From positions 1,612,001-1,676,000 of the forward strand of contig NZ_JAMBNV010000001.1 in assembly GCF_023715245.1 (NCBI RefSeq): a stretch of 64,000 nt of DNA. Reading direction: 5' to 3'. The position numbers and the translations under genes are program-made. The notes under the pieces were generated by a model that saw only the letters and a program-made list of their open reading frames with translations, did no database searches and was not told where the DNA came from. Positions 55,881-64,000 of the stretch are shown piece after piece; the stretch's first letter is position 1, and the number at the start of each line of letters is the position of its first letter. The DNA is from Sporosarcina luteola (GTDB lineage: Bacteria > Bacillota > Bacilli > Bacillales_A > Planococcaceae).

Positions 55881-58800
55881 TCAACCCATCCCCTTCAGTT
55901 GAATTTTCTTATGGATTGCTCTCCATTCTTCCAATTGCTCGGTATCCTGCAAGAGGGAGCGCTCGGATTCAATCTGCTTGATGCTCTGATTTAGTAAATG
56001 AAGCCGCAACCCTTCCGCTTCAGCCTCGATCCACTGCTCTGACCAAAACTCTATCCGTTCTTTTTCCTTACCTAAATAGATAGCGGCATCTTGTTTCAAC
56101 CGTTCTTCCAGCTGGTTTTTCAATACGAGCCGTTCGCCTCTTTCGAAAAATGACTTCTGATTTTTAAATGAACGGTTGACATCTTTATAGATGGCAGGAT
56201 TTTCGAAAGGCGTGGTGAACGACAGCATTTCGGACTCTTCCGTTTCATACGGCGAAGGGGAAATGGAACTGTCCTGACCGTTAAGGAACCGCACTTCGGA
56301 ACGCTCCCGCTCCTTCAATAACTTATTCATAAAATTGAGCATGCGTAAATTGGTCACTTTCAACTCTTGTGTCAAATCAAAACCGACCATGTGTACCGTT
56401 TCGGAAAGTGCCATCGTTAGTGCTTTTTCCGCCGTATGATTGGCGAATGTGGAAGGACTATAGCCTTCCTTGAAGAAGTCTCCAAACCGAAGAAATACCC
56501 GCTGTAAAATATAGTAAACCAATTCATTCAATTCATTGCTGGAAGCTTTGCGGAACACTTCTGCAAAACCATGTGCATAACGTGCCCGCACCTCCTGTTC
56601 AAATCGGTCGAGTTCCACCAAGCGCTCGGCCTTACGAGATTTATTTGCTTTCGCACGTTCAATTAATATTGCAAGCCTGTTGACGGCTTTAGCAGCTTCT
56701 TCGTCCAATGCCTGAACGGCAAGCCCTTTCAGGTCATCCTTCAAGAAATGGTTGAAATGCTGTTCAAAGACTTCCATGGAGCTATCCATACGACCGTCGA
56801 TCTTCGCTTCCAATGCCTGCAAGCTGGAAATGCCGTGAACTCGTGGATGACGGATCCCGAAAGCAGCCAATTCCTGTTCAACGAATGAAAGGACGGTCTC
56901 CGCTTCCTCCGCATCATTCGCCAAGTCAATCGCATTAACGATGAAGAACATCTTATCCAATTCAAATGCATCTTTCACTCGTCCTAGCTGGATTAGGAAT
57001 TCACGGTCGGCTCGCGCAAAGGCATGATTATAATAAGTGATGAAAAGAATTGCGTCAGCATTCCTTATATATTCGAAAGCGACGTCAGTATGCCGCGCAT
57101 TGATGGAGTCTGCTCCCGGTGTATCGACGAGGGTGATGCCTTGCCTAGTCAAAGGACAGTCAATATACAAGTCAATTGAGTCGACGAAGCAGCTCCGTTC
57201 CTCCTCCGCGACGAATCGGGTAAATTCGGTTTGATGGACATTCATGACAGTCCCGAGTTTATCCTTATATACCGGGTAGCCCTTCTGAAATGCACGAATG
57301 AATGTTTTGTGAATGTGCAAGCTTTCGTTTTCCAGCTCTTTCCCTAAGACGACACCGGCTTTTTGGAACGCGTCTTCCAATGTTGAGATCGGCATCCCGA
57401 TCGCTTCAAATGAAACTGCCACATCTTCGGTCATCTGGCTATTCGTTTTTAAATGAACATCCGCTGTCCGATCCTTTTTCCCTGCTGCAATTGGTCTGAT
57501 CCTGTTAATCGCGGCTGTTGTCGGGTTAGGAGAAACCGGCAGCACACGGTCGCCGATCAAAGCATTGGAAAAGGAAGATTTCCCGGCGCTGAACGCACCG
57601 AATAAAGCGACAGTGAACTCCTGATTAGAAAGCCGATCCGCTTTATTCCGCAAATACTCGGCGGTCTCCGAAAATCCGGGAATATTCATCACCGAATGAG
57701 CGATATGAAGCGCCTGATCGATGATACTATCCGCGTCAGGACCTTTAGAATGAACTTCCATTGTTCTTGCTTGGCTATGCTCGACCGATTCAGTTTCCGT
57801 CAATTTTGCCGCCGCTGTTTCCAATTCATCGAGTTCAATCGTTTCAATGTCCGGCCTCTTTTCCCACTTCTTGAGTAAAGAATCACCGGAAGCCTGTAAG
57901 GCTGCAGTCGGTGCTGCTAGACTAGCAGTGAACTCGGCCTGTTGATGTTCGATTTCGTTCACTTGTGCAATGGCCGCAAGCTTTCGCTCAAGCGTTTGGA
58001 TTGTTTGAAGGAGCGCTTCCAATTGTTCATTACCTGCGGATGCGGCAATTGCGGACATTTCTTGTTTCCAGTCTTCTGTACGCCTTCGGAAAACCTGCTG
58101 GATGGCAGTCTTCATCTGCTCCGCCATATTCAGTACAGTATCTCCGGTAACGACATCAGAAACATTCAAAGTTATGTCAATCTCCTCGAAAGGCACCGAC
58201 ATATCCATTTCGTCAATAGTAATGGACCGCCCATCCGTCATTAACCCTGCGTCTTTGAGCGTCTTTTTCATAAGTGCTTTCAAATGCACTTCAATTTGTG
58301 TATGTATCAGCTTTGATAGGTTGGAAGCTAAGTGATCCTTCCTCCTCGCCCTTTCCTCTGCTGTTTTTTTTGCACCGAATAATAAGCCTACCTTGAATCG
58401 AGGGGATTTCGACTCCAAATAATCCTTCAATAGCTCGCGCGTTTCAAAAGGGCTGATCGATGCGTTTCTAAGTAATTCGTTCCGTTCCCTTTCAAATGTT
58501 GCGTACAACTCATCCCCGGACAGAAGGGAAGCACGTTTCTTCAACCCAGTCAATTCTGCCGATAGCTCTTCGTACTCATTCCACTCTTCATCGGAAACGA
58601 TATCCGCATATGCCGCTCTGCACTCGGATTTCTCATCTTCAAGAAATTCGAGGTGCTCCTCTTTCAATTTCAAAAGCGATTGTTCAGCATTCTCCAAGAA
58701 ATGATCTTTCCAATTGACAATCGAGCCTTCAACGATGTCTTTCACTTTCTCAAAATCGTTGAAAGGAAGATTATCGGATTTCAAGGATGTATAGAAGATC

Positions 58801-59486
58801 CCTTTCGGTTCCACACCCCATAGTTTGAAAGAATCTTCAACGGACGTTTTGAAGTCCTCAAAAGGCAGTTCACTTTCCCGATGCTTGTCAATTTGGTTAA
58901 TAATCAGATAGACATTGGTGTTATACCGCAATAATTCTTTTGTGAACTTGAAATTCAGTTCCGACTGGACATGATTGTAGTCCATCGTGTAGAACACAAG
59001 ATCTGCAAGGTGAAGTGCCGATTCTGTAGACAACCGATGTGCGTCATCTGTCGAGTCAACTCCTGGCGTATCCATAACTGTTATCGCTTCTGGTAACTTG
59101 GATCCCGGATGCCCGATTTCGATAAGAGATATTTCAGCTCCGTCTTTACTGAAGGATTTGATCGCATCAAAGAAACGATGACCTTTGTACTTCACGAGCG
59201 AGCCATCCGTCCGATGGATGATTGCAAATTCTTCATCGGCCTTCTTCACTTTGACGATATTTGCGCTCGTCGGGATTGGACTGGTCGGCAAAAAATCCTC
59301 GCCTGTCAATGCATTGATCATGGAGGATTTACCTGCAGAGAAATGACCTGCAAATCCGATGACAAATTCTTCATCCATTACTTTTCGTGCTAAAGAAGCT
59401 ACTTTCTTTACACGATCCTCGTCATGATTCTTGTTAAATAAATGACCGTAAATAGCTGTTTTTTCTAAAATATCATTAGTAAACAT
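55881..59486 (-). CDS. dynA: Bacterial dynamin-like protein DynA
   Basis: 1201 residues with two fused dynamin subunits. The first GTPase has P-loop GHFSAGKSSMINAL at 47-60, VMDTPGVDSTDDAH and LIINQIDKH. The second begins near residue 635 with GAFSAGKSSFSNAL, VDTPGADSINARH and FIVNAIDLAND. Long helical stalks follow each. DynA (YpbR) tethers and fuses membranes and protects against phage and pore-forming agents in B. subtilis. GGAAGG lies 10 bases before ATG. Heads an operon with the sulfurtransferase and phosphoesterase. Confidence 0.93.
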   Translation of the reverse strand: MFTNDILEKTAIYGHLFNKNHDEDRVKKVASLARKVMDEEFVIGFAGHFSAGKSSMINALTGEDFLPTSPIPTSANIVKVKKADEEFAIIHRTDGSLVKYKGHRFFDAIKSFSKDGAEISLIEIGHPGSKLPEAITVMDTPGVDSTDDAHRLSTESALHLADLVFYTMDYNHVQSELNFKFTKELLRYNTNVYLIINQIDKHRESELPFEDFKTSVEDSFKLWGVEPKGIFYTSLKSDNLPFNDFEKVKDIVEGSIVNWKDHFLENAEQSLLKLKEEHLEFLEDEKSECRAAYADIVSDEEWNEYEELSAELTGLKKRASLLSGDELYATFERERNELLRNASISPFETRELLKDYLESKSPRFKVGLLFGAKKTAEERARRKDHLASNLSKLIHTQIEVHLKALMKKTLKDAGLMTDGRSITIDEMDMSVPFEEIDITLNVSDVVTGDTVLNMAEQMKTAIQQVFRRRTEDWKQEMSAIAASAGNEQLEALLQTIQTLERKLAAIAQVNEIEHQQAEFTASLAAPTAALQASGDSLLKKWEKRPDIETIELDELETAAAKLTETESVEHSQARTMEVHSKGPDADSIIDQALHIAHSVMNIPGFSETAEYLRNKADRLSNQEFTVALFGAFSAGKSSFSNALIGDRVLPVSPNPTTAAINRIRPIAAGKKDRTADVHLKTNSQMTEDVAVSFEAIGMPISTLEDAFQKAGVVLGKELENESLHIHKTFIRAFQKGYPVYKDKLGTVMNVHQTEFTRFVAEEERSCFVDSIDLYIDCPLTRQGITLVDTPGADSINARHTDVAFEYIRNADAILFITYYNHAFARADREFLIQLGRVKDAFELDKMFFIVNAIDLANDAEEAETVLSFVEQELAAFGIRHPRVHGISSLQALEAKIDGRMDSSMEVFEQHFNHFLKDDLKGLAVQALDEEAAKAVNRLAILIERAKANKSRKAERLVELDRFEQEVRARYAHGFAEVFRKASSNELNELVYYILQRVFLRFGDFFKEGYSPSTFANHTAEKALTMALSETVHMVGFDLTQELKVTNLRMLNFMNKLLKERERSEVRFLNGQDSSISPSPYETEESEMLSFTTPFENPAIYKDVNRSFKNQKSFFERGERLVLKNQLEERLKQDAAIYLGKEKERIEFWSEQWIEAEAEGLRLHLLNQSIKQIESERSLLQDTEQLEEWRAIHKKIQLKGMG

Positions 59487-59574
59487 AATATTCGATCCTT
59501 CCTAACATTCTCTATCTACTATACCATTTTTCTTTATGTGATCGTTTTGATTGAGTATTCGGAGTTATGTATAA

Positions 59575-59618
59575 GAAAAGCTGCCTTTATCGAGCACCCT
59601 CGATGAGACAGCTTTTAT
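59575..59618 (-). terminator. Terminator after the helicase gene
   Basis: Minus strand AAAAGCTGTCTCATCGA, loop, TCGATAAAGGCAGCTTTT; imperfect but long stem. Confidence 0.7.
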
Positions 59619-59625
59619 TCATTCC

Positions 59626-61542
59626 TTATTTCTTGACGAACGTTTGGAGCTCCACCGGAAAAATGCCGGCAATCAGTTCTTTCATTTCCTGTTCACTATT
59701 CTCCAACAGTATATGCACCGTTCCGGAATCTTCCGATGTCCGAATAAGGCGACCTGCACCTTGCCTTAAACGGAGAAGCATGAATGGCAGATCCACTTCT
59801 GCAAACGGGTTTTCAGCATGCTTCCTGCGTGCATCAAAGAGAGGATCGTGAGGAGGAAACGGCAGGTCGTAAATAATGACCCGGGTAAGGGCATCTTGCG
59901 GGATATCAAGACCTTCCCATAAATGATACGAACATAGTACGGAAATTTCCTTCTGCTGGAAGTCGCGGATAATGGATGATAATTCCCGTTCCCCTTCGAA
60001 AGCGATTCCGGTTCTTTGTTCTTCATTTAATTCTGCCTGAAATCTTTTCATCGATTGTTCCGATTTGAACAGCAACAATGTTTGCTGTCCATCCTTCAAC
60101 AAGTCCATCACATATTCGGGCTTTTCCCCAATGTTGAGATCAGCTGCAATGACTTCCATCTTCTCTTCATAGTCGAAAGGAGACTCCACTGAAAATGAAA
60201 GGAAATCATCGATGCCAAGACTATCTAATATATACCTGAAATCCTGTCCGACTGAAAGCGTCGCGGATGAAAAGATAATTGGAATATTGGATGAAAACAG
60301 CTTTTCTTTTAATATATCTGTGACTAGTCGCGGCATGATGATGAGCGTCATCCCATTTTCATTCAGTTCTAACCAATCGACCGCATCATTTTCGGAGACG
60401 AATAATTCCATAGAGTAAATATATTGCTCCAAGTATTCCTCGACCATTTTCAAATCATACTCCGGAATGATATATAACTCACCTTCAAAGACGAACTCTT
60501 CGAGCAGTGCCGTTGAGATGGAGATCGCTTCCTTACCGGCCGAGTGAATTTCACCGGTTTTTCGGATCGCTTTCCGTTCATCCCCGTTCTCTTCCGTTGC
60601 GGACTGTAATAGACGGAAGAAATGTTCATGGACATCAATTAAACGTTCCATCAATTGGAGTGTCTCTTCCCGCACTCCGTCAACCATTACACGTTCCAAC
60701 AGATTGAGTAACGTATGATTTTGAACCTCATACGTGAGTGCGCGTTGAGCGGAATATTCAAGTAGATGCCCTTCATCGAAAACAATCATCGATACATCAG
60801 GCAACAATGGCATTTGGCCTTGGCGCTTTCTCGATTCTTGTGTCCAAATATGCTCCATATAGAAGTCATGCGAACAAATGATCAAGTCCGCCGCTTCACG
60901 ATAATGATTCCGGTGGATTGTCTGTCCGCAGCGATTTCGGACATCACAGGCTGCACATTGTTGGATAGGATGAAAATTCATTGTTTTCCATTGCTCGTCA
61001 TTCAAATGAGGATATTCAGATCGCTCCCCATAAGGAAAAATCGATTGCAAAGAAACATTGCCGTTTACGAAGTCCGGCAATCCGCTATACACATTCTCCG
61101 CAAATTCTTCCGTCGATGCGTCTACTGCTTCATCCAATCTCTTCAGACATAAATACTGATCTCTTGCTTTTGCAAGACGGACGTCAATATCGATTTTCAA
61201 CGCATCGCTTATTTTGCGGATGTCTCCCTCTTCTTTCACAAGCTGATCAATCAATGTTTCATCCGCACAGGAAATCAGAGCGGGTTTGCCCGTATATCGC
61301 GCATAGGCGATAGCCGGCAATAAATAGGCGATTGTTTTCCCCGTTCCGACACCGGCTTCTGCCAGAAGGACTTTTTTCTCTTTCAGCGCTTGTTCAATTT
61401 GAAATGCCATATAGATTTGTTCATCTCTGCATTCGAATCCCTTTTCGGTCAAATCATCATACAATGTATCGCCAATCCAGTCATTCAAGGATTCATAGAA
61501 TGATTTTTCTTTTGTTAATGAAAATGGCATTTTTCTTTTCAT
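59626..61542 (-). CDS. DinG/XPD-like ATP-dependent helicase (YpvA type)
   Basis: 638 residues from ATG 61542 behind AAAGGGGAGCG. Superfamily 2 helicase with Fe-S domain: AEAGVGTGKTIAYLLP (Walker A), four cysteines at YLCLKR and CAACDVRNRC (Fe-S cluster), IVFDEGHLLE (DEGH box), and motif VI LRQGAGRLIRT. Unwinds 5' to 3'. It lacks the N-terminal exonuclease domain of the longer Bacillus DinG, so it matches YpvA. Role in DNA repair or R-loop removal inferred. Follows the rRNA methyltransferase gene on the same strand. Confidence 0.9.
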   Translation of the reverse strand: MKRKMPFSLTKEKSFYESLNDWIGDTLYDDLTEKGFECRDEQIYMAFQIEQALKEKKVLLAEAGVGTGKTIAYLLPAIAYARYTGKPALISCADETLIDQLVKEEGDIRKISDALKIDIDVRLAKARDQYLCLKRLDEAVDASTEEFAENVYSGLPDFVNGNVSLQSIFPYGERSEYPHLNDEQWKTMNFHPIQQCAACDVRNRCGQTIHRNHYREAADLIICSHDFYMEHIWTQESRKRQGQMPLLPDVSMIVFDEGHLLEYSAQRALTYEVQNHTLLNLLERVMVDGVREETLQLMERLIDVHEHFFRLLQSATEENGDERKAIRKTGEIHSAGKEAISISTALLEEFVFEGELYIIPEYDLKMVEEYLEQYIYSMELFVSENDAVDWLELNENGMTLIIMPRLVTDILKEKLFSSNIPIIFSSATLSVGQDFRYILDSLGIDDFLSFSVESPFDYEEKMEVIAADLNIGEKPEYVMDLLKDGQQTLLLFKSEQSMKRFQAELNEEQRTGIAFEGERELSSIIRDFQQKEISVLCSYHLWEGLDIPQDALTRVIIYDLPFPPHDPLFDARRKHAENPFAEVDLPFMLLRLRQGAGRLIRTSEDSGTVHILLENSEQEMKELIAGIFPVELQTFVKK

Positions 61543-61569
61543 TTGCGCTCCCCTTTCCTTTTCACACAT

Positions 61570-61603
61570 GGAAACGGAAGAGGCATGACCTCTTCCGTTT
61601 TCT
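61570..61603. terminator. Hairpin between the methyltransferase and helicase genes
   Basis: GAAACGGAAGAGG, 5-base loop, CCTCTTCCGTTTTC. The T tract is better on the plus strand, so minus-strand termination may be partial. Confidence 0.5.
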
Positions 61604-61611
61604 CTGCTTGC

Positions 61612-62739
61612 TTATTTTCGTTGGCCCCAGTATTGGTAAAAGTCTGTCCGGATGAATCCATTGAATAGCTTTCGTTTCTTCGTAGCTTTTTTTCCGTACA
61701 TCGTTTCAAAGTTTTCCAATGAGGACAACATGTATACGGACCAAGAAGGATACCTATCCATTATATGACCGAGGATCTGGGCAAGTTCCTCAGCTTCCTC
61801 GATTTCACCTAATCGTTCTCCATAAGGAGGATTGCCGACAAGCACGCCATTCAACCCTTCAACGGTCAAATCCTTGACGTCACGCTGCTCAAAGCGGATT
61901 ATGTCCATGAAGCCTGCTTCAACTGCATTTTGCTGTGCTACTTTGATCATTCGGGGATCTACGTCGAAACCTGTAATATCCAACGGCTGGTCATACTTCG
62001 CAATATCTTCCGCTTCTTCCCTGACACGGTCCCAAATTGCCTGATCCATCCACGGCCATTCCTCACTGCTGAAGTCACGGTTATATCCTGGTGCGATCTG
62101 CTGCCCGATCATTGCCGCTTCGATTGCAATCGTTCCAGATCCGCAAAACGGGTCAACGAACGGTCTGTCCGGATTCCAACGCGTCAATTTGACGAGGGCC
62201 GCCGCCATTGTCTCTTTAAGCGGAGCATCCCCCTGTCCGACACGATATCCGCGTTTATGCAAGCCGGCCCCGCTTGAGTCGATTGTCAATGTAACTTTAT
62301 CTTTCAAAATGGATACTTCAAGTTTAAATAATGGACCTGTCTCGTCTAAAAAACCGACCCGATTATATGCAGTCTTCAAACGTTCAACAATAGCTTTTTT
62401 CACGATTGCCTGGCAGTCAGGTGTACTGTACAATGTCGATTTCACCGATTTTCCAGCGACAGGGAATTTTGCGTCTACAGGCAAATATTGTTCCCAAGGA
62501 AGGGATTTCGTCTGTTCAAAAAGGTCATCGAACGTCGTTGCAGTAAATTCACCGACGATGATGCGGACACGATCCGCGACACGAAGCCACATGTTTGTTT
62601 TGGCAATTGCTGTTTCATCGCCTTCGAAATAGATTTTGCCGTTCTCGGTTTGTGTGTGGAAGCCTAATTCCTTCACTTCATCTGCAACAATCGATTCAAG
62701 CCCCATGGCGGATGTAGCGACCAATTTATAGTTTGTCAT
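61612..62739 (-). CDS. ypsC: THUMP-domain 23S rRNA guanine-N2 methyltransferase (YpsC/RlmL-N type)
   Basis: 375 residues. N-terminal ferredoxin-like/THUMP RNA-binding region (1-165), then an SAM-dependent methyltransferase: PFVDPFCGSGTIAIEAAMIG (motif I), DITGFDVDPRMIKVAQQNA, and VGNPPYGERL (motif IV NPPY for amino-group methylation). Corresponds to the N-terminal half of E. coli RlmL, which makes m2G2445. Lies beside rnpB and gpsB as in B. subtilis. Confidence 0.9.
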   Translation of the reverse strand: MTNYKLVATSAMGLESIVADEVKELGFHTQTENGKIYFEGDETAIAKTNMWLRVADRVRIIVGEFTATTFDDLFEQTKSLPWEQYLPVDAKFPVAGKSVKSTLYSTPDCQAIVKKAIVERLKTAYNRVGFLDETGPLFKLEVSILKDKVTLTIDSSGAGLHKRGYRVGQGDAPLKETMAAALVKLTRWNPDRPFVDPFCGSGTIAIEAAMIGQQIAPGYNRDFSSEEWPWMDQAIWDRVREEAEDIAKYDQPLDITGFDVDPRMIKVAQQNAVEAGFMDIIRFEQRDVKDLTVEGLNGVLVGNPPYGERLGEIEEAEELAQILGHIMDRYPSWSVYMLSSLENFETMYGKKATKKRKLFNGFIRTDFYQYWGQRK

Positions 62740-62828
62740 GCATTTTCAACTCCAATTCCAATTCTAGTCTTATCTATATGTAGTCTGCCTACTATTGTCA
62801 TTTACATCAATTTTTATCCCCAATAACA

Positions 62829-62864
62829 AAGAAATGCTCTCCAATCGAAAAGGAGAGCATTGAT
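62829..62864 (-). terminator. Terminator of rnpB
   Basis: Minus strand AATGCTCTCC, loop, GGAGAGCATTTCTTTG. Confidence 0.8.
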
Positions 62865-62883
62865 TGTTATGTTGAACCATCGT

Positions 62884-63278
62884 AAATTCGATAAGCCATG
62901 TTTTGTTCCCGTGTACTCAAACGGCTTGCGCCTCGTACTTAGGGTGGTAATCATCTATCTACAGACTCATCTAAAGAAGTGTCTGTCCCTTCATCCGTTA
63001 AATTCCTTCAGAAGAGCGCCCCTACCATAATTTGGGTTTCTCGCTCGTGGGGTTTACCGCGTTCCATCCTACCCGTTTCCGAGTCGGCTACGTCACTGTG
63101 GCACTTTTCAGGAGACCTCATCCATATGTGCAAGCACACTTAGGACTTATCCCCGCCGTCAATGCGCATTGCGCAAAGCCCCGGCTTATCTTTTCGCCGA
63201 GCACGAACACTACGGTCATCTCAGAACCGTGCGAGCATGGACTTTCCTCTACAACTGATGTTGCAGCGATTACCTGAA
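62884..63278 (-). ncRNA. rnpB: RNase P RNA, type B
   Basis: About 395 bases with the conserved blocks of bacterial RNase P RNA on the minus strand: GTAATCGCTGCAAC at the 5' end, GAGGAAAGTCCATGCTCGCA, CGGTAAACCCCACGAGCGAG, TAGATAGATGATTACCACCC, AGTACGAGGCGCAAG and ACAAAACATGGCTTATCG at the 3' end. Catalytic RNA that removes tRNA 5' leaders. It sits between gpsB and the methyltransferase gene as in other Bacillales. Ends are approximate. Confidence 0.95.
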
Positions 63279-63353
63279 TTCACACTATGGTTACAATAGT
63301 ATACTGCAATTTTCGACAAATATCAACGTTTTTCTTCTACGCCAATCACTTGC

Positions 63354-63650
63354 TTATTCGTGATCGTACAATTTGCTGCCGAATACGTGCTTCTCCAAAT
63401 TTGAAATCCGTTTCAACAGATCGAAGTTCGTTGTATTAGCATTCGTTGCCGCTGGACGTTTGACTGCTGAAGCAAGTTCATCCTTCAGCTTTTCATTTTC
63501 CATACGTAATTCCGAAATTGTCTTTTTAAAAGCTTCATAATCCTGAATCACTGTGTCCAGGAATAAATCCACATCTTCTTGATTATATCCACGTAAACCT
63601 GTTTTAAATTCTTTTTCAAGTATTGATTTAGAATCAAGTTTTATTTCCAT
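63354..63650 (-). CDS. gpsB: Cell-division regulator GpsB
   Basis: 98 residues from ATG 63650. DivIVA-like N-terminal coiled coil with [20 protein letters not shown], which binds membrane and the cytoplasmic tails of class A penicillin-binding proteins, a linker ([12 protein letters not shown]) and a C-terminal [16 protein letters not shown] trimerisation helix. Shuttles PBP1 between side wall and septum. AAGGGCG upstream. Confidence 0.93.
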   Translation of the reverse strand: MEIKLDSKSILEKEFKTGLRGYNQEDVDLFLDTVIQDYEAFKKTISELRMENEKLKDELASAVKRPAATNANTTNFDLLKRISNLEKHVFGSKLYDHE

Positions 63651-63748
63651 AAAATGACGCCCTTCCATCAATGTTTACATGTCGCAAGTATAGCATATTT
63701 TGTACAACTTTGTCTTTCTATTTCCGGTTGAGAGCAGTATTTTGTCGG

Positions 63749-64000
63749 TTACTGCGCTTCCCCGGGAAATAGCTTTCTTTTCAATCTTATTTCCCTGTGC
63801 CTTAATCCATTTCCCATCCTCACTTTAAACCGTTCCGTGACGTCCTGATCTTCATTCAAAGTATGGATTGCTTCCTTCGTATAATAAAGAGCCTTTTCCA
63901 GCTCCTTCATTTTATGTTCGAACAGCTTCGCTAATTCCTCAAAGGCAATGACTTTTTCCCTTCCTGCCAATCCGGAGGCGGCAGTTGCAAAGGATTCAAT
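63749..64000 (-). CDS. Unassigned gene, 3' part only
   Basis: The frame is open to the right edge, so the start lies outside or at TTG 63970. The visible C-terminus has a helical segment (FEELAKLFEHKMKELEKALYYTKEAIHTL) and a basic tail (RFKVRMGNGLRHREIRLKRKL), which looks coiled-coil-like and possibly nucleic-acid-binding. Not recognised. Confidence 0.5.
   Translation of the reverse strand: MESFATAASGLAGREKVIAFEELAKLFEHKMKELEKALYYTKEAIHTLNEDQDVTERFKVRMGNGLRHREIRLKRKLFPGEAQ

Noticed and set aside
63032..63277. Plus-strand ORF opposite rnpB
   Set aside because: Antisense to RNase P RNA; conservation belongs to the RNA.

Overview
The window looks like chromosome from a low-GC, spore-forming Firmicute of the Bacillales, most probably a Planococcaceae member such as Sporosarcina. 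This is inference from gene content and order, TTG/GTG starts behind strong GGAGG-type ribosome sites, T-box and FMN riboswitches, a type-B RNase P RNA, LexA boxes of the GAAC-N4-GTTC type and spore-coat genes. No taxonomic marker was searched.

Layout. (1) 0-4.5 kb: 5' end of a riboflavin operon on the minus strand (riboflavin synthase, a decayed ribD and an FMN riboswitch), then type 2 isopentenyl-diphosphate isomerase, a truncated LAGLIDADG homing-endonuclease-like ORF with a small RHH-like gene, and an MFS exporter. (2) 4.6-10.2 kb and 23.0-40.0 kb: a backbone matching the Bacillus subtilis parC-parE-plsY-yneR / yneQ-yneP / citB / yneK-yneJ-ccdA neighbourhood. Two accessory segments split it. 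(3) 10.4-23.0 kb, between yneR and yneQ: a dense cluster of non-ribosomal peptide-bond-forming enzymes. It holds three MurF-like ligase domains, four genes with ATP-grasp domains (one an ATP-grasp/Mur ligase fusion with cyanophycin-synthetase-like order), two NlpC/P60 proteins, a CotY/CotZ-family coat protein and an unassigned Cys-containing small protein. Sporulation-type -10 motifs precede several units. I propose that it makes or remodels an amino-acid polymer or peptide modification of the spore surface. One NlpC/P60 gene is a chimera sitting between two copies of a ~200-bp promoter repeat. (4) 23.9-32.2 kb, between yneP and citB: lipoprotein, DUF2441-like protein, FosB, a broken alpha/beta hydrolase, a secreted protein, a threonyl-tRNA synthetase paralogue lacking the editing domain behind two tandem T-boxes, and an SLH-domain protein.

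(5) 40-52.4 kb: heterodimeric ABC exporter, YolD-like protein and SOS-regulated Y-family polymerase, a lipoprotein, MenC/N-acylamino-acid racemase, branched-chain aminotransferase, NiaR, a glucose/sorbosone-dehydrogenase-like protein, a Tyr/Pro-rich coat-like protein and YmaF. (6) 52.4-64 kb: a second conserved backbone: HD phosphohydrolase, cold-shock protein, YpeQ, RNase H-like, phosphoesterase, sulfurtransferase, bacterial dynamin DynA, DinG-like helicase, THUMP rRNA methyltransferase, RNase P RNA, GpsB, and a partial gene at the right edge.

A short dispersed repeat occurs three times (23.9, 44.2 and 53.2 kb). I saw no tRNA, rRNA, CRISPR array, insertion-sequence transposase or prophage module. 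Start sites were often moved inward to a codon with a well-spaced Shine-Dalgarno sequence.
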